From Bacteriovoracales bacterium (GTDB taxonomy: Bacteria; Bdellovibrionota; Bacteriovoracia; Bacteriovoracales; Bacteriovoracaceae), in assembly GCA_028346125.1 (NCBI GenBank), contig JAOMEV010000028.1, positions 1-37,419 on the forward strand: a stretch of 37,419 bases of DNA. The letters are read 5' to 3'. This document shows, piece by piece, positions 25,721 to 33,742 of the stretch (the first letter of the stretch is position 1; each line of letters starts with the position of its first letter). The notes under the pieces were generated by a model. That model saw only the letters and a list, made by a program, of their open reading frames with translations, ran no database searches and was not told where the DNA came from. Position numbers and translations under genes: made by a program.

Positions 25721-26698
25721 TTACTCGTCTTTATAATCCTTTAAAAAAAGATCAATACCTCTCAAAGTCGTTACTTTAGGTTTGTATCCTAAAACCTCTC
25801 TTGCTTTGGTAATATCAAGAGTTTGGCTTTTAGAAAGAAGGTTACAAGTATACCTTGTAAGAACAGGTTCTCGATTAAGAAGTAACCACTTATGAATGGC
25901 CTCATTTAAAAATGACATTCTATAGGCAAGACTATAAGGAACGCTGCCCGTTTGAATTTTAAGACCCAATTTTGAAAAAACATGATCTAAGAGAAACCAT
26001 AATTTTTGTGGTTGGCCATCCGTTATATTAAAGGCCTGCCCAAAAGATCTCTCATCAGAGGTTAAACAGTTAAGTATGGCCTCTACAACATTGTCCACAT
26101 AAGTTAAGTCCGTGAAATTTTGGCCATGCCCTATTTTTTTAAGACGTCCTTTATGATGGGCCCTAATAAGTCTAGGAAAAATGGCATCATCGCCAGGACC
26201 GTAAATGGCGCGAGGTCGTAAGAGAATGCTCTCCGGGAAGGCCTTAAGGGCACTACTTTCGGCCTTTATTTTTGATTCTATATAATAGGTCAATGGATTA
26301 GTGGTCAAAGGGTCTGACTCTTTTATATTTAGCCTATCATTTGGTGTATGGTAAATACTGGGGCTCGATATAAAAATAAACCGTTTGACACCCTTTTCTT
26401 TTGAGAATTGAGCTATTGAATAAGTTCCTTTGTCATTAATATCTAAAAAGTCTTTTCTTTTTCCCCAAGGACTTGAAAGACCTCCACAGTGAATAACGAC
26501 ATCTTTCCCTTCTACAGCTTTTGAAACAGCATTCTTGTTTCTTAGGTCGAACTTTAAAAAAGAAATTCCTTCTTTTAAAAGGAGCTCACCTTTCTTTTCA
26601 TTTCTCCCAGCACCAAAAACACAATATCCCTTTTCCTTAAGAGTCTGGCAAAGCCTAAAACCTAAAAAACCTGTGGCCCCTGTTACTAAAATATTCAA
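25721..26698 (-). CDS. NAD(P)-dependent epimerase/3beta-hydroxysteroid dehydrogenase-like SDR
   Basis: 325 aa extended short-chain dehydrogenase. The dinucleotide-binding GATGFLG is at 7-13, the active-site Tyr139-x3-Lys143 (YYIESK), with SSPS upstream as the Ser position. RPRAIYGPGD and YVDNVVEAI are typical of 3beta-HSD/OleD-like members. It probably reduces a beta-keto group, for example in the KAS III product. The start overlaps the end of the ATP-grasp gene by 4 bases (ATGA), so the two form an operon. Confidence 0.85.
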   Translation of the reverse strand: MNILVTGATGFLGFRLCQTLKEKGYCVFGAGRNEKKGELLLKEGISFLKFDLRNKNAVSKAVEGKDVVIHCGGLSSPWGKRKDFLDINDKGTYSIAQFSKEKGVKRFIFISSPSIYHTPNDRLNIKESDPLTTNPLTYYIESKIKAESSALKAFPESILLRPRAIYGPGDDAIFPRLIRAHHKGRLKKIGHGQNFTDLTYVDNVVEAILNCLTSDERSFGQAFNITDGQPQKLWFLLDHVFSKLGLKIQTGSVPYSLAYRMSFLNEAIHKWLLLNREPVLTRYTCNLLSKSQTLDITKAREVLGYKPKVTTLRGIDLFLKDYKDE

Positions 26699-27876
26699 TG
26701 ATCATCTCCATTGTATTTAATATCTAACATAGTGTACTCAGTCATGGAAACGGACTTTAAAAAACTCAAAATCATCACTTTAAAAAAAATAAAAAACTGT
26801 CCCAAAACAGGAAGAGGATCTGAAAAACGAAAGATAACGTCCTTTCCTTTAAGCCATGATAATAAATTCCTTATAAAGTGAAAAGGGTGAAAAATTTTGA
26901 AAAAGACTAAAAGTGAAATCATAAAAGGGGCCTGCCTTTCTGGTGAAACGGTTTCAAATTTTTCATCAATCTTTTTTCTTAAAGGAATAGAAAAAAGTGA
27001 GGCAAAGGCCATTGAGTTTCTAAAAAGATGAATCCCACTTGTCATTCGAGGGTTGCACTCAAGAGGATAAATGAGTCCTTTTTCATTAATTATAAAATCA
27101 AAACCAATTTGACCGGTAAAACTTGTTTTAATTATAAACTTTTGTACCCATTCAGTGAGTTCGTTATGGATTGTATGCTCAAAATGAACACAAATATTAA
27201 AAGAGGTCATCTCCATTGGATAAATTGTATGGGCAAATAAATGACCATCAAGGGCCAAACCGTAAGTGGAGTAGTGTCTTCCTTTTATTTTTTCTTGGAT
27301 CAACCAAGGATTCTCGGGATGTAGGTTAAGGTCTTTAATTTTTTCCTTATTAGGGTTTAAAATAACAGAATCAGCATAACGAGAATAAGAAGGTTTAAGA
27401 ATTACATTATTAAGATACCTTTTTTTTGATAAGCATTCTTTTTTATCAAAGTAAGCTGTCTTTGGTGTTAACAGGCCAAAACTCTGACATAAATCCATAA
27501 AATATTTTTTGTGATGAAGGACTTTTAACAATTGAATATTCGTACACCAAACCATGCATAATGAGGAAAACTCTCTTTTGAATTTTGAAATATGAAAAGT
27601 TTCCTCATAACAAGGTATAAGGATATCAATGGATTCCTTTTTAATAATTTTTTTTGTCGCCTCAATATAGGATAATGTTTCTTGTTTGGGTTTGGGTACT
27701 TGATAAATTTTTTCAACAGTTTTTGAAAAGTGTGAAATAGTCAATTGATGGCTATCAATGACGAATACTTTATGGCCAAACTGATAAAGAAGCCTGATGA
27801 GTTCTAGGCCTCCAGGAGACCTTCCAGAAGTAATCATAACTTTAAGAGGTTTCATTAAAACATTAAAAACAATCAA
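26695..27876 (-). CDS. ATP-grasp ligase-like protein
   Basis: 393 aa from TTG 27876; ATG at 27855 is also possible and neither has a good ribosome site. The N-terminal pre-ATP-grasp domain (VMITSGRSPGGLELIRLL) resembles carbamoyl-phosphate-synthase-type proteins. Then ILKPSYSR (159-166, nucleotide-binding Lys), QEKIKG (194-199) and LECNPR (272-277, metal-binding Glu/Asn and Arg). The last ~90 residues are hydrophobic (FHFIRNLLSWL, LGQFFIFFKVMILSF), suggesting membrane association. It should form an amide or thioester bond from a carboxylate with ATP. First gene of the minus-strand operon with the SDR and GNAT-like genes. Confidence 0.82.
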   Translation of the reverse strand: MIVFNVLMKPLKVMITSGRSPGGLELIRLLYQFGHKVFVIDSHQLTISHFSKTVEKIYQVPKPKQETLSYIEATKKIIKKESIDILIPCYEETFHISKFKREFSSLCMVWCTNIQLLKVLHHKKYFMDLCQSFGLLTPKTAYFDKKECLSKKRYLNNVILKPSYSRYADSVILNPNKEKIKDLNLHPENPWLIQEKIKGRHYSTYGLALDGHLFAHTIYPMEMTSFNICVHFEHTIHNELTEWVQKFIIKTSFTGQIGFDFIINEKGLIYPLECNPRMTSGIHLFRNSMAFASLFSIPLRKKIDEKFETVSPERQAPFMISLLVFFKIFHPFHFIRNLLSWLKGKDVIFRFSDPLPVLGQFFIFFKVMILSFLKSVSMTEYTMLDIKYNGDDH

Positions 27877-27903
27877 AGAAGATGTGGCAAGGAGAAGATT
27901 TAA

Positions 27904-27932
27904 TTGACCCTAATTTAGAATTCTTTTAAAAT
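27904..27932 (+). promoter_or_regulatory. Promoter of the 172-aa secreted protein gene
   Basis: TTGACC (27904-27909), 17 bases, TAAAAT (27927-27932), about 50 bases before the ATG at 27984 with its own AAAGGAG ribosome site. Confidence 0.5.
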
Positions 27933-27983
27933 TATATCATTCTATTCGGTAAATCAAAAAAACCAACCAAAAAAGGAGTCTAT

Positions 27984-28502
27984 ATGATTTTTTTAAGAAT
28001 GATTTTTTTTTCAATCATAACATTATTTATTTCCCAATCTGTCTTTGCAAATTGTGAATCAAAAACTAGAAAAATCTTCGAAAAAAACCTACTCCTATCT
28101 TCAACAGGTGCCCAAGATGTTTTTTGTCAAACAGATGAAAATTTGGGGGATATTTTTGACTGTTCTTACGCTGTTTTAAAAAAGAGATTAGCAAGTAAAA
28201 ATCTTAAGGCCAAGTTTAAAACTTTTTTTCACAGGAAGGAATCTCTTGCAAATGCCAGTGTATCATGTATTAAAGGTGAATATACTGAAAAGATCGAAGG
28301 CGGTTGTGAAAAGGCCATGAGAAATTATATGTTTATAATAAGCAAGCCCTTAAGGAAAAGTATTTGTAATGGGAAAAATAAGGCCAAAAGTGTTATTAAT
28401 TGTGTCACAAAAAAATTTAAAGCAAGTGGTAAATTAATGAGGCAAAATAGAGAATTGAAAAAGGTCGTTCAAGAATGTACGAGTACAGAATCATCTGTGT
28501 GA
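27984..28502 (+). CDS. Secreted Cys-containing hypothetical protein, 172 aa
   Basis: AAAAGGAG precedes ATG 27984. The signal peptide is residues 1-22 (FFSIITLFISQSVFA, cleavage before NCESK). The mature part is basic and helical with eight Cys spread evenly (NCE, FCQ, DCS, SCI, GCE, ICN, NCV, ECT), a pattern expected for a disulfide-stapled helical bundle. No family is recognised. Divergent from the ATP-grasp gene; whether it belongs to that pathway is unclear. Confidence 0.65.
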   Translation: MIFLRMIFFSIITLFISQSVFANCESKTRKIFEKNLLLSSTGAQDVFCQTDENLGDIFDCSYAVLKKRLASKNLKAKFKTFFHRKESLANASVSCIKGEYTEKIEGGCEKAMRNYMFIISKPLRKSICNGKNKAKSVINCVTKKFKASGKLMRQNRELKKVVQECTSTESSV

Positions 28503-28713
28503 ATTTCTAATAAAAAAATACGGTTCTCTCATTTAAGGTGAGAGGGCCATCCTCAAATAAATGTTAATCTATTTTAAAACCGTTTCATCAGCAAGTACTA
28601 CCTTTTTCCTAATCACGGGTCGGATCAATATAAATATGGACAGGAATTAAATTCTGAAAAAAACTTTTTATACTCGAGATTTATCTTGATCGGTAGGCCA
28701 AATTCTTCTTTCC

Positions 28714-28893
28714 TTAGTTCTTAAAGTCCCATGTCATAACATTTTCATTAGGAGAAAAAATTGTCTTTTTTCGTAGTCCCTCAAAAGCATTCATTGCTTT
28801 TTTCCATATGGTAATTTTGGAATAAACAAGACCATAAATTTTATGAAGATTCTGTGTGTGAAATTTATAATAGCTCTTGGGAATTCTTTCGAA
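28714..28893 (-). pseudogene. C-terminal remnant of an unidentified gene
   Basis: Open minus-strand frame of 59 codons without a start, containing RIPKSYYKFHTQNLHKIYGL and IWKKAMNAFEGLRKKTIF, ending at TAA 28714. An upstream frame (about 28870-28935) reads LGNPFLYNTYNKLIRKNSQ and may be the same gene before a frameshift. The family is not recognised. The remaining parts of 28503-29174 show no gene; a short CTCTCA/TGAGAG hairpin lies at about 28524-28542. Confidence 0.35.
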
Positions 28894-29174
28894 TCAATTT
28901 GTTATAGGTGTTGTATAAAAAAGGGTTCCCTAATGACAAAAAATAATTATACAGAACTGACTCGAGCTCGCCTTTAAGAAAACAATGGAAGAAATTATTC
29001 TTGTCCCTCCTTACTTTTACCTTATTCATATTTTTAAGGGAAATTTTTTAAAAGGCTCCCGGCCTTAAAGCGACCTCAACCCTTTAACTATATCTTTTTT
29101 ATTATGGATTTCCTCACAACTATATCCAATTAATTCCAGTTTCAAATCCTGGCATGATTTTTTTTTAACCCCAC

Positions 29175-29342
29175 TTAATAGAAATTCATCTTATTTAAGT
29201 GAAAACGAGGCGCCTTGGCACGCATGTTGAGGAATAGGGACGATCCTAAATGGTTTTCTTTTCCGGTTTTAGATTTTTTGGAAAATAGTCGATAAGTTTA
29301 TAGTAAGGGATAGGAAAAACGTGCTTTGTTTTACCTAACCTT
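29175..29342 (+). repeat. Structured repeat, copy K (plus, well conserved)
   Basis: TTAATAGAAATTCATCTTA start; core TGGCACG (29216-29222) and TTGA (29227-29230); H2 arms CCTAAA/TTTTAG; H3 arms AAGGGATAGGAAAAAC and TTTTACCTAACCTT around CGTGCTTTG. It ends 30 bases before the desaturase start. Confidence 0.8.
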
Positions 29343-29372
29343 GCACTCCACGCACTTCAGTGAGGAAGACGA

Positions 29373-30386
29373 ATGGTCAGGAACCGAGAAAACGAACCCG
29401 ACTGGCAAAGCATCGTGAAGCGCTATCGCAAACGGAGCAATGCCCGAGCTATGCTGATGGTATTGACCGCATTTGGTCCCTTTATACTTTTGACAATTTG
29501 CGCTTACGCTCTTCGATTGCTCTCGTATCCGTTAGCGCTCGTATTCTGCTTCTTGGCCGGGCTCTCCGTAATTCGAATTTTCAGCGTTCAGCATGACCTC
29601 GGACACGACAGCTTCATTCGTAATCAAAGTCTCGGCGATACGTTGGGCTTCGTCTGCGGTATCATTACGCTCACACCGTACAAGTACTGGCGCAAAGTGC
29701 ACCTAATGCACCACCGTCATACCGCGAACTTGAGCATTCGCGACAACGGTGATTTTCCGATCATGACCGTGGATGAATATCGCGAAGCCACCCCAACGCA
29801 ACGGTTCCAATACCGCGTGATGAGACACCCCGCATTCCTACTCGGAGTTGTACCTTTTCTCTTGTTTTTCGTACTCCAACGTATTCCATTCGGTGCCGAG
29901 GGCAGCTTCACAAAGACCGAGCTTCGCAGCGTGCATTGGACTAACTTAGCCCTCTTCAGCAGCATCTACCTCCTCCACCTTGTGGTGGGCTGGGAAGCCG
30001 TTTTGATGATTCAACTCCCCATTAGTCTTTGCGCCTCCACCTTTGGGGTCTTCCTCTTCTTCGCGCATCATCAATACGAAGAAACCTACTGGGCGGAAGC
30101 CCCTCAACGCAGCTTCTACATAACCGGCATCCAGGGTAGTGCGCACCTCGATTTCGGCTCCATTCTAAACTGGTTCATGGGCAACACCGGATACCATCAC
30201 ATTCACCACCTCTGTCCCGCCATCCCAAGCTACCGGTTGCCGGAAGCCTATGGCGAAAACCCGGCGCTCCACCCCCGTCACCGCGTTACCCTGGGCATGG
30301 CCCTCACAACCTTCCAGTTCGCTCTCTGGGATCGCGACACCGAAAAGCTTGTACGCTTTGCCGACGCCGAAGACGCAGCCACTTAA
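29373..30386 (+). CDS. Membrane fatty acid desaturase
   Basis: 337 aa; GAGGAAG 5 bases before ATG 29373. The three His boxes of di-iron membrane desaturases are present: HDLGH (74-78), HLMHHRH (110-116) and HHIHH (275-279), plus AHH (231-233). Four or more membrane helices surround them. It introduces a double bond (or hydroxyl) into an acyl chain in the inner membrane. The gene is about half G+C or more, unlike the surrounding genome, and is framed by repeats K and L in the same orientation. Its stop TAA (30384-30386) is part of repeat L. A strong candidate for lateral transfer as a one-gene unit. Confidence 0.9.
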   Translation: MVRNRENEPDWQSIVKRYRKRSNARAMLMVLTAFGPFILLTICAYALRLLSYPLALVFCFLAGLSVIRIFSVQHDLGHDSFIRNQSLGDTLGFVCGIITLTPYKYWRKVHLMHHRHTANLSIRDNGDFPIMTVDEYREATPTQRFQYRVMRHPAFLLGVVPFLLFFVLQRIPFGAEGSFTKTELRSVHWTNLALFSSIYLLHLVVGWEAVLMIQLPISLCASTFGVFLFFAHHQYEETYWAEAPQRSFYITGIQGSAHLDFGSILNWFMGNTGYHHIHHLCPAIPSYRLPEAYGENPALHPRHRVTLGMALTTFQFALWDRDTEKLVRFADAEDAAT

Positions 30387-30553
30387 TAGAAGCTCGTCTT
30401 AATCAAAGAAAAACGAGATGTCTTGGCACGCATGTTGCGAAATGGAGGATTTCTTAAATGGTTTTCTTTTACGGTTTTAAGAAATTTTGTAAAATGTTCG
30501 ATGAATGAGTCGTGTGGGGTGGAGAAAAAAGGCGCTTTGTTTTTCCTAACCTT
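30383..30553 (+). repeat. Structured repeat, copy L (plus, reference copy)
   Basis: Complete copy: TTAATAGAAGCTCGTCTTA; H1 arms CTCGT/ACGAG; consensus core TGGCACG (30424-30430) and TTGC (30435-30438); H2 arms TTCTTAAA/TTTAAGAA; CGATGAATGAGTCGTGTGG; H3 with GGCGCTTTG loop; end TTTTTCCTAACC. It joins two foreign-looking genes. Confidence 0.85.
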
Positions 30554-30603
30554 TTATTTACAAAGCCTTTTTGAAAAGAGCACAAGTACGTAAGGGGATA
30601 TGG

Positions 30604-32889
30604 ATGGCATGGTCTCTCCAACATCATGAAAGTCAATTGGCACCAGATTTATTTGGGCAGCTAACAAGTGCAGTGCAAATACACAAAGCCGAGATTCCAT
30701 CTGAGCTGGTTCGAGGAAGCAGCGCGATTCTAGATTTGGAAAGATACTCCTCCCATGAACTTGAGCAGCAGATTTTAAGCCACCAGAGCATTCCGGGAAT
30801 TGTTTTTTATAAGGATGAAATACACCGAGCCAACCACACCCTTGCACTGCTAAAGAGTCATTGGAGATTGACCCAAACCGAGCTCCCAATCGCTTTTCCC
30901 GTTCAAATTACGCTTCACCCCGAAGAACCAGAATATGCACAACGTCTTCTTGAAAGAAAGCTCAGACAAGCCGCCACCCAGACGTTCCTACAATGTGTGA
31001 AATACAAGGGCATGGCCCAATCGAAGTGGTCTCCACCATACCGAACAGAGCATACAGCACAGCGAGAGACCTCCAATGTACAGCTACTCGCTATTGTGTT
31101 TCGCATCTATTCGTGTGGCTTTGGGCTGGTCGAGCCGCATAGCAACAAATCGTTCTTTGATACCAAAAAGGGGTATTCCTTTTTTCAACAACATGGCTAT
31201 TTACCCGTCCTTTCTTCTTTGACTCCCTTTGCTGATTTAGATGATACAAAAATTACCGAAAACTTTCTCAATTGTTTGACTGCATTGGCTGAGCAAATCG
31301 AAATAGGACCTGCATACGATCAGCAGCTTTCAAAAGCAAAATTTTTAATGGGTGGATACAACCCCAATACAATGCTTCGATATATTTTGTTGTATCAACA
31401 CTTTTTCTCTCTCTATCATAGCCAAGCGTTTCGGCCTTTCCATCAGAACCACCCTCTGAAACATCTCTTTTCAACATCGCCACTCGAATCGTTAACAAAA
31501 GGCCTTCGCTTTCTTTTTCCAAAAATTGGCTCAAAAGATCTAAACAAATGGTTGTGGCACGTTCCTCAGCTTTCCCAATCTCTTCCGCCCAGAACCAAGC
31601 TGGGATTGTGGCTTGTCAACTGGTTTGACGGGACAAGTCCCAAACGAGTGCAAAAACAGCTCCGTCCCAAAACCCCAGAAAAGGGGGTGTTGAACCAATC
31701 AAAACCACCACAGCATGTTCCCTTACAAAAGGAAACACAGCGACTTCCTCCTCAGAGTGCTGCCGAAATTTTCTCTTTGGAAAAAACCGAGTCCAGGGTG
31801 TTGCAAGAATTGATAAAGCAAAACAGCATTCCCGAAATCGTCTCGCTGATTGCCGAGCCTGTAGTGGCCAAAACCTGCCTTCCTTTTTGGAAGAGCCCAT
31901 GTTTTCGACCTCCTGGTCATTATCGGGCCATCTATTGTGCTCTTATGGACAAACAGGTTCTGGCGATCAAAGGTTCAGAACCTTTTGCAAAGGACTTTTG
32001 TGAGTTTTTGACAACCATGAAATCCTTTCGGTTCACCGAACACTTTTTGGCAAAAGAACACAAACTTCCTGGTGTTGTCACCGCTTCTGAAGCTCTGAAA
32101 GAGGCCAATATAGGACTTCAATATCAAAAAGAACACATTCAAGCCTTTGGAGAGTTGGCACCGGTTCCCACACCCTTGCGGGTGCTTAAGTGGAATGAAG
32201 AGATGGAAAAACAATATGCAAAGCAATGCATTCCTTTGTTAAGCAAAGAAATAGAGCCATTGTTTCATATGCTTTTGGAGCACCATGGGATTGGCTGTAT
32301 CCTCTATCATTTTCCATGTTCTCCTTGGCGGGTTCAGCACTTCATTCAGGAGTGTGAACCAAAATCAGGCATCTTTCAAAAGAATGGATATACTCTCTAT
32401 GAGCAGGTGTTGGAGCAGAGCAGCCCCATTTCGAAAACCATTGCTGTGTGGCTGAAAGCCTTAAGTAGAATGCTTTTGTTGGGGTACTTTCCCAATGACC
32501 CAGCCCAATATGCAACGGGCCAATGCATTCAACCTCAGAATATGGCAATTCGCGGTGCTATTGCCGATATTGATTCTCTAAAACCAATGAGGGAAATACC
32601 TCTTAATGCCAGCGATTTGTTTGAACGTCACTTTTGGCAAATGGTGATGGAGGCTATGAATACAATCTCTGTTTATCTTTTGGGTCCTTTTTATCCCACA
32701 GATCTGGGACCCGCTGGGGGAGGGTATGATCTCAGGCCCTCTCAAAAAAGAGTTCGGGCTCACATTTCTTCTCTTGTTTTCTCTCAGTGGGCGACCATTT
32801 TTTGCGAGGAACGAACAAAGCTCCCGCCGACTGATCGGCGCGTTGATGGTTGCTTCCAAAAGTTTGTCCAGACAGCACAGCATCTGTGA
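30604..32889 (+). CDS. Large protein of unknown function, 761 aa
   Basis: ATG 30604 is chosen because AAGGGG lies 6 bases upstream; a TTG at 30571 would add 11 residues. There is no signal peptide and no membrane segment. The protein is rich in Gln, His, Pro and aromatic residues. A Pro/Gln/Lys linker at about 360-405 divides it into two parts. The second part has Trp/His-rich stretches, including CILYHFPCSPWRVQHF and the segment QPQNMAIRGAIADIDSL, which faintly recalls a nucleotide-binding QN...DID pattern; I do not assign a family. Codon and base use are intermediate to GC-rich, unlike the genome. It lies between repeats L and M in the same orientation. Confidence 0.7.
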   Translation: MAWSLQHHESQLAPDLFGQLTSAVQIHKAEIPSELVRGSSAILDLERYSSHELEQQILSHQSIPGIVFYKDEIHRANHTLALLKSHWRLTQTELPIAFPVQITLHPEEPEYAQRLLERKLRQAATQTFLQCVKYKGMAQSKWSPPYRTEHTAQRETSNVQLLAIVFRIYSCGFGLVEPHSNKSFFDTKKGYSFFQQHGYLPVLSSLTPFADLDDTKITENFLNCLTALAEQIEIGPAYDQQLSKAKFLMGGYNPNTMLRYILLYQHFFSLYHSQAFRPFHQNHPLKHLFSTSPLESLTKGLRFLFPKIGSKDLNKWLWHVPQLSQSLPPRTKLGLWLVNWFDGTSPKRVQKQLRPKTPEKGVLNQSKPPQHVPLQKETQRLPPQSAAEIFSLEKTESRVLQELIKQNSIPEIVSLIAEPVVAKTCLPFWKSPCFRPPGHYRAIYCALMDKQVLAIKGSEPFAKDFCEFLTTMKSFRFTEHFLAKEHKLPGVVTASEALKEANIGLQYQKEHIQAFGELAPVPTPLRVLKWNEEMEKQYAKQCIPLLSKEIEPLFHMLLEHHGIGCILYHFPCSPWRVQHFIQECEPKSGIFQKNGYTLYEQVLEQSSPISKTIAVWLKALSRMLLLGYFPNDPAQYATGQCIQPQNMAIRGAIADIDSLKPMREIPLNASDLFERHFWQMVMEAMNTISVYLLGPFYPTDLGPAGGGYDLRPSQKRVRAHISSLVFSQWATIFCEERTKLPPTDRRVDGCFQKFVQTAQHL

Positions 32890-32957
32890 AGCGACTCTTT
32901 TGGCTTGGGAGGGAATACCATTGAATGTCATTGTGCTTGGCCCACAGAGAGCGTTTC

Positions 32958-33128
32958 TTAAGAGAAGTTCGCCTTAATTAAAGAAAATCGGTGAATCTTG
33001 GCATGGTTGTTGCGAATTGGGGAAGTACTTAAAGGGCTTTCTTTTACGTTTTTAGGTCTTTGGTAAAATATTCGATAAATGGGTATTGGATAGTATGGAA
33101 AAAAGGTGCTTTGTTTTTCCTAACCTTT
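32958..33128 (+). repeat. Structured repeat, copy M (plus, well conserved)
   Basis: TTAAGAGAAGTTCGCCTTA; H1 arms GTTCGCC/GGTGAAT (compensating changes against copy L); core TGGCATG (32999-33005) and TTGC (33010-33013); TACTTAAAG; ATTCGATAAATGGG; GGTGCTTTGTTTTTCCTAACC. Confidence 0.8.
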
Positions 33129-33230
33129 CTCTTATTTATTACCCTGAAAATATCATAATAAAGGTGGGAAACTTTTTTTTGATTTTCGTCTGAAATCTCA
33201 TAAATGAAGTCATCTATTTCTTTTCAATTT

Positions 33231-33368
33231 TTAACTGAGTTTTTTTTGAAGGTGTTCAATTAAAATTTTCTTTGATATTCTAGATTGGTTATGGACTTCC
33301 ACTTTCAATCTAACAAGAACCTTAATTCGCTTACTTAGAGCCACAAAAAATATCGTCTTACTCCTCAT
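33231..33368 (-). CDS. Possible 45-aa basic protein or gene remnant
   Basis: Minus-strand ORF starting MRSKTIFFVALSKRIKVLV and ending LIEHLQKKLS. It is protein-like and strongly basic, but no ribosome site precedes the ATG at 33368. It may be the tail of a decayed gene. The rest of 33129-33549 shows nothing else except a repeat-end-like GGTTAGGAAAAGTA at 33443. Confidence 0.25.
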   Translation of the reverse strand: MRSKTIFFVALSKRIKVLVRLKVEVHNQSRISKKILIEHLQKKLS

Positions 33369-33549
33369 GGAGGGTCAACTTTTTTCAGAATTGGTAGTTT
33401 TAAAATTACCAAGGTACGAATGTAAAAATAAAAACCTGTTAAGGTTAGGAAAAGTAATTTCATTTGAGAATAGTTTTTTTTGATTTCCTTTTTTTGCTGG
33501 CCTTAAGAATATCTTCTCTAGAAATCTTGATCTGCCTTTCTCCAAACTG

Positions 33550-33621
33550 AGTGCGCATCTCCAATCCGAAACATTCGCGCCTGCCCCCCACTTTTACTCA
33601 AATAAGGCGAGCTTCTATTAA
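33550..33621 (-). repeat. Structured repeat, copy N (minus, 5' half)
   Basis: Closest to copy E: GCATCTCCAATCCG, CGCCTGCCCCCCAC, TTTACTCAAATAAGGCGAGC, TTCTATTAA. The 3' half is missing or scattered. It lies 5'-to-5' with copy O, and the motif CCTCGCAGAATCA (33678-33690) sits between them. Confidence 0.6.
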
Positions 33622-33742
33622 GAAGATTTTTTCTAACACTATTAAATATTTAGAAAATCCTTTGGTTTATCTAGTTCCCTCGCAGAATCAGTTAATTTTT
33701 TGGAAAGTTTGAACCCTTTACTAATCGCCTCCTAGTTTACTT

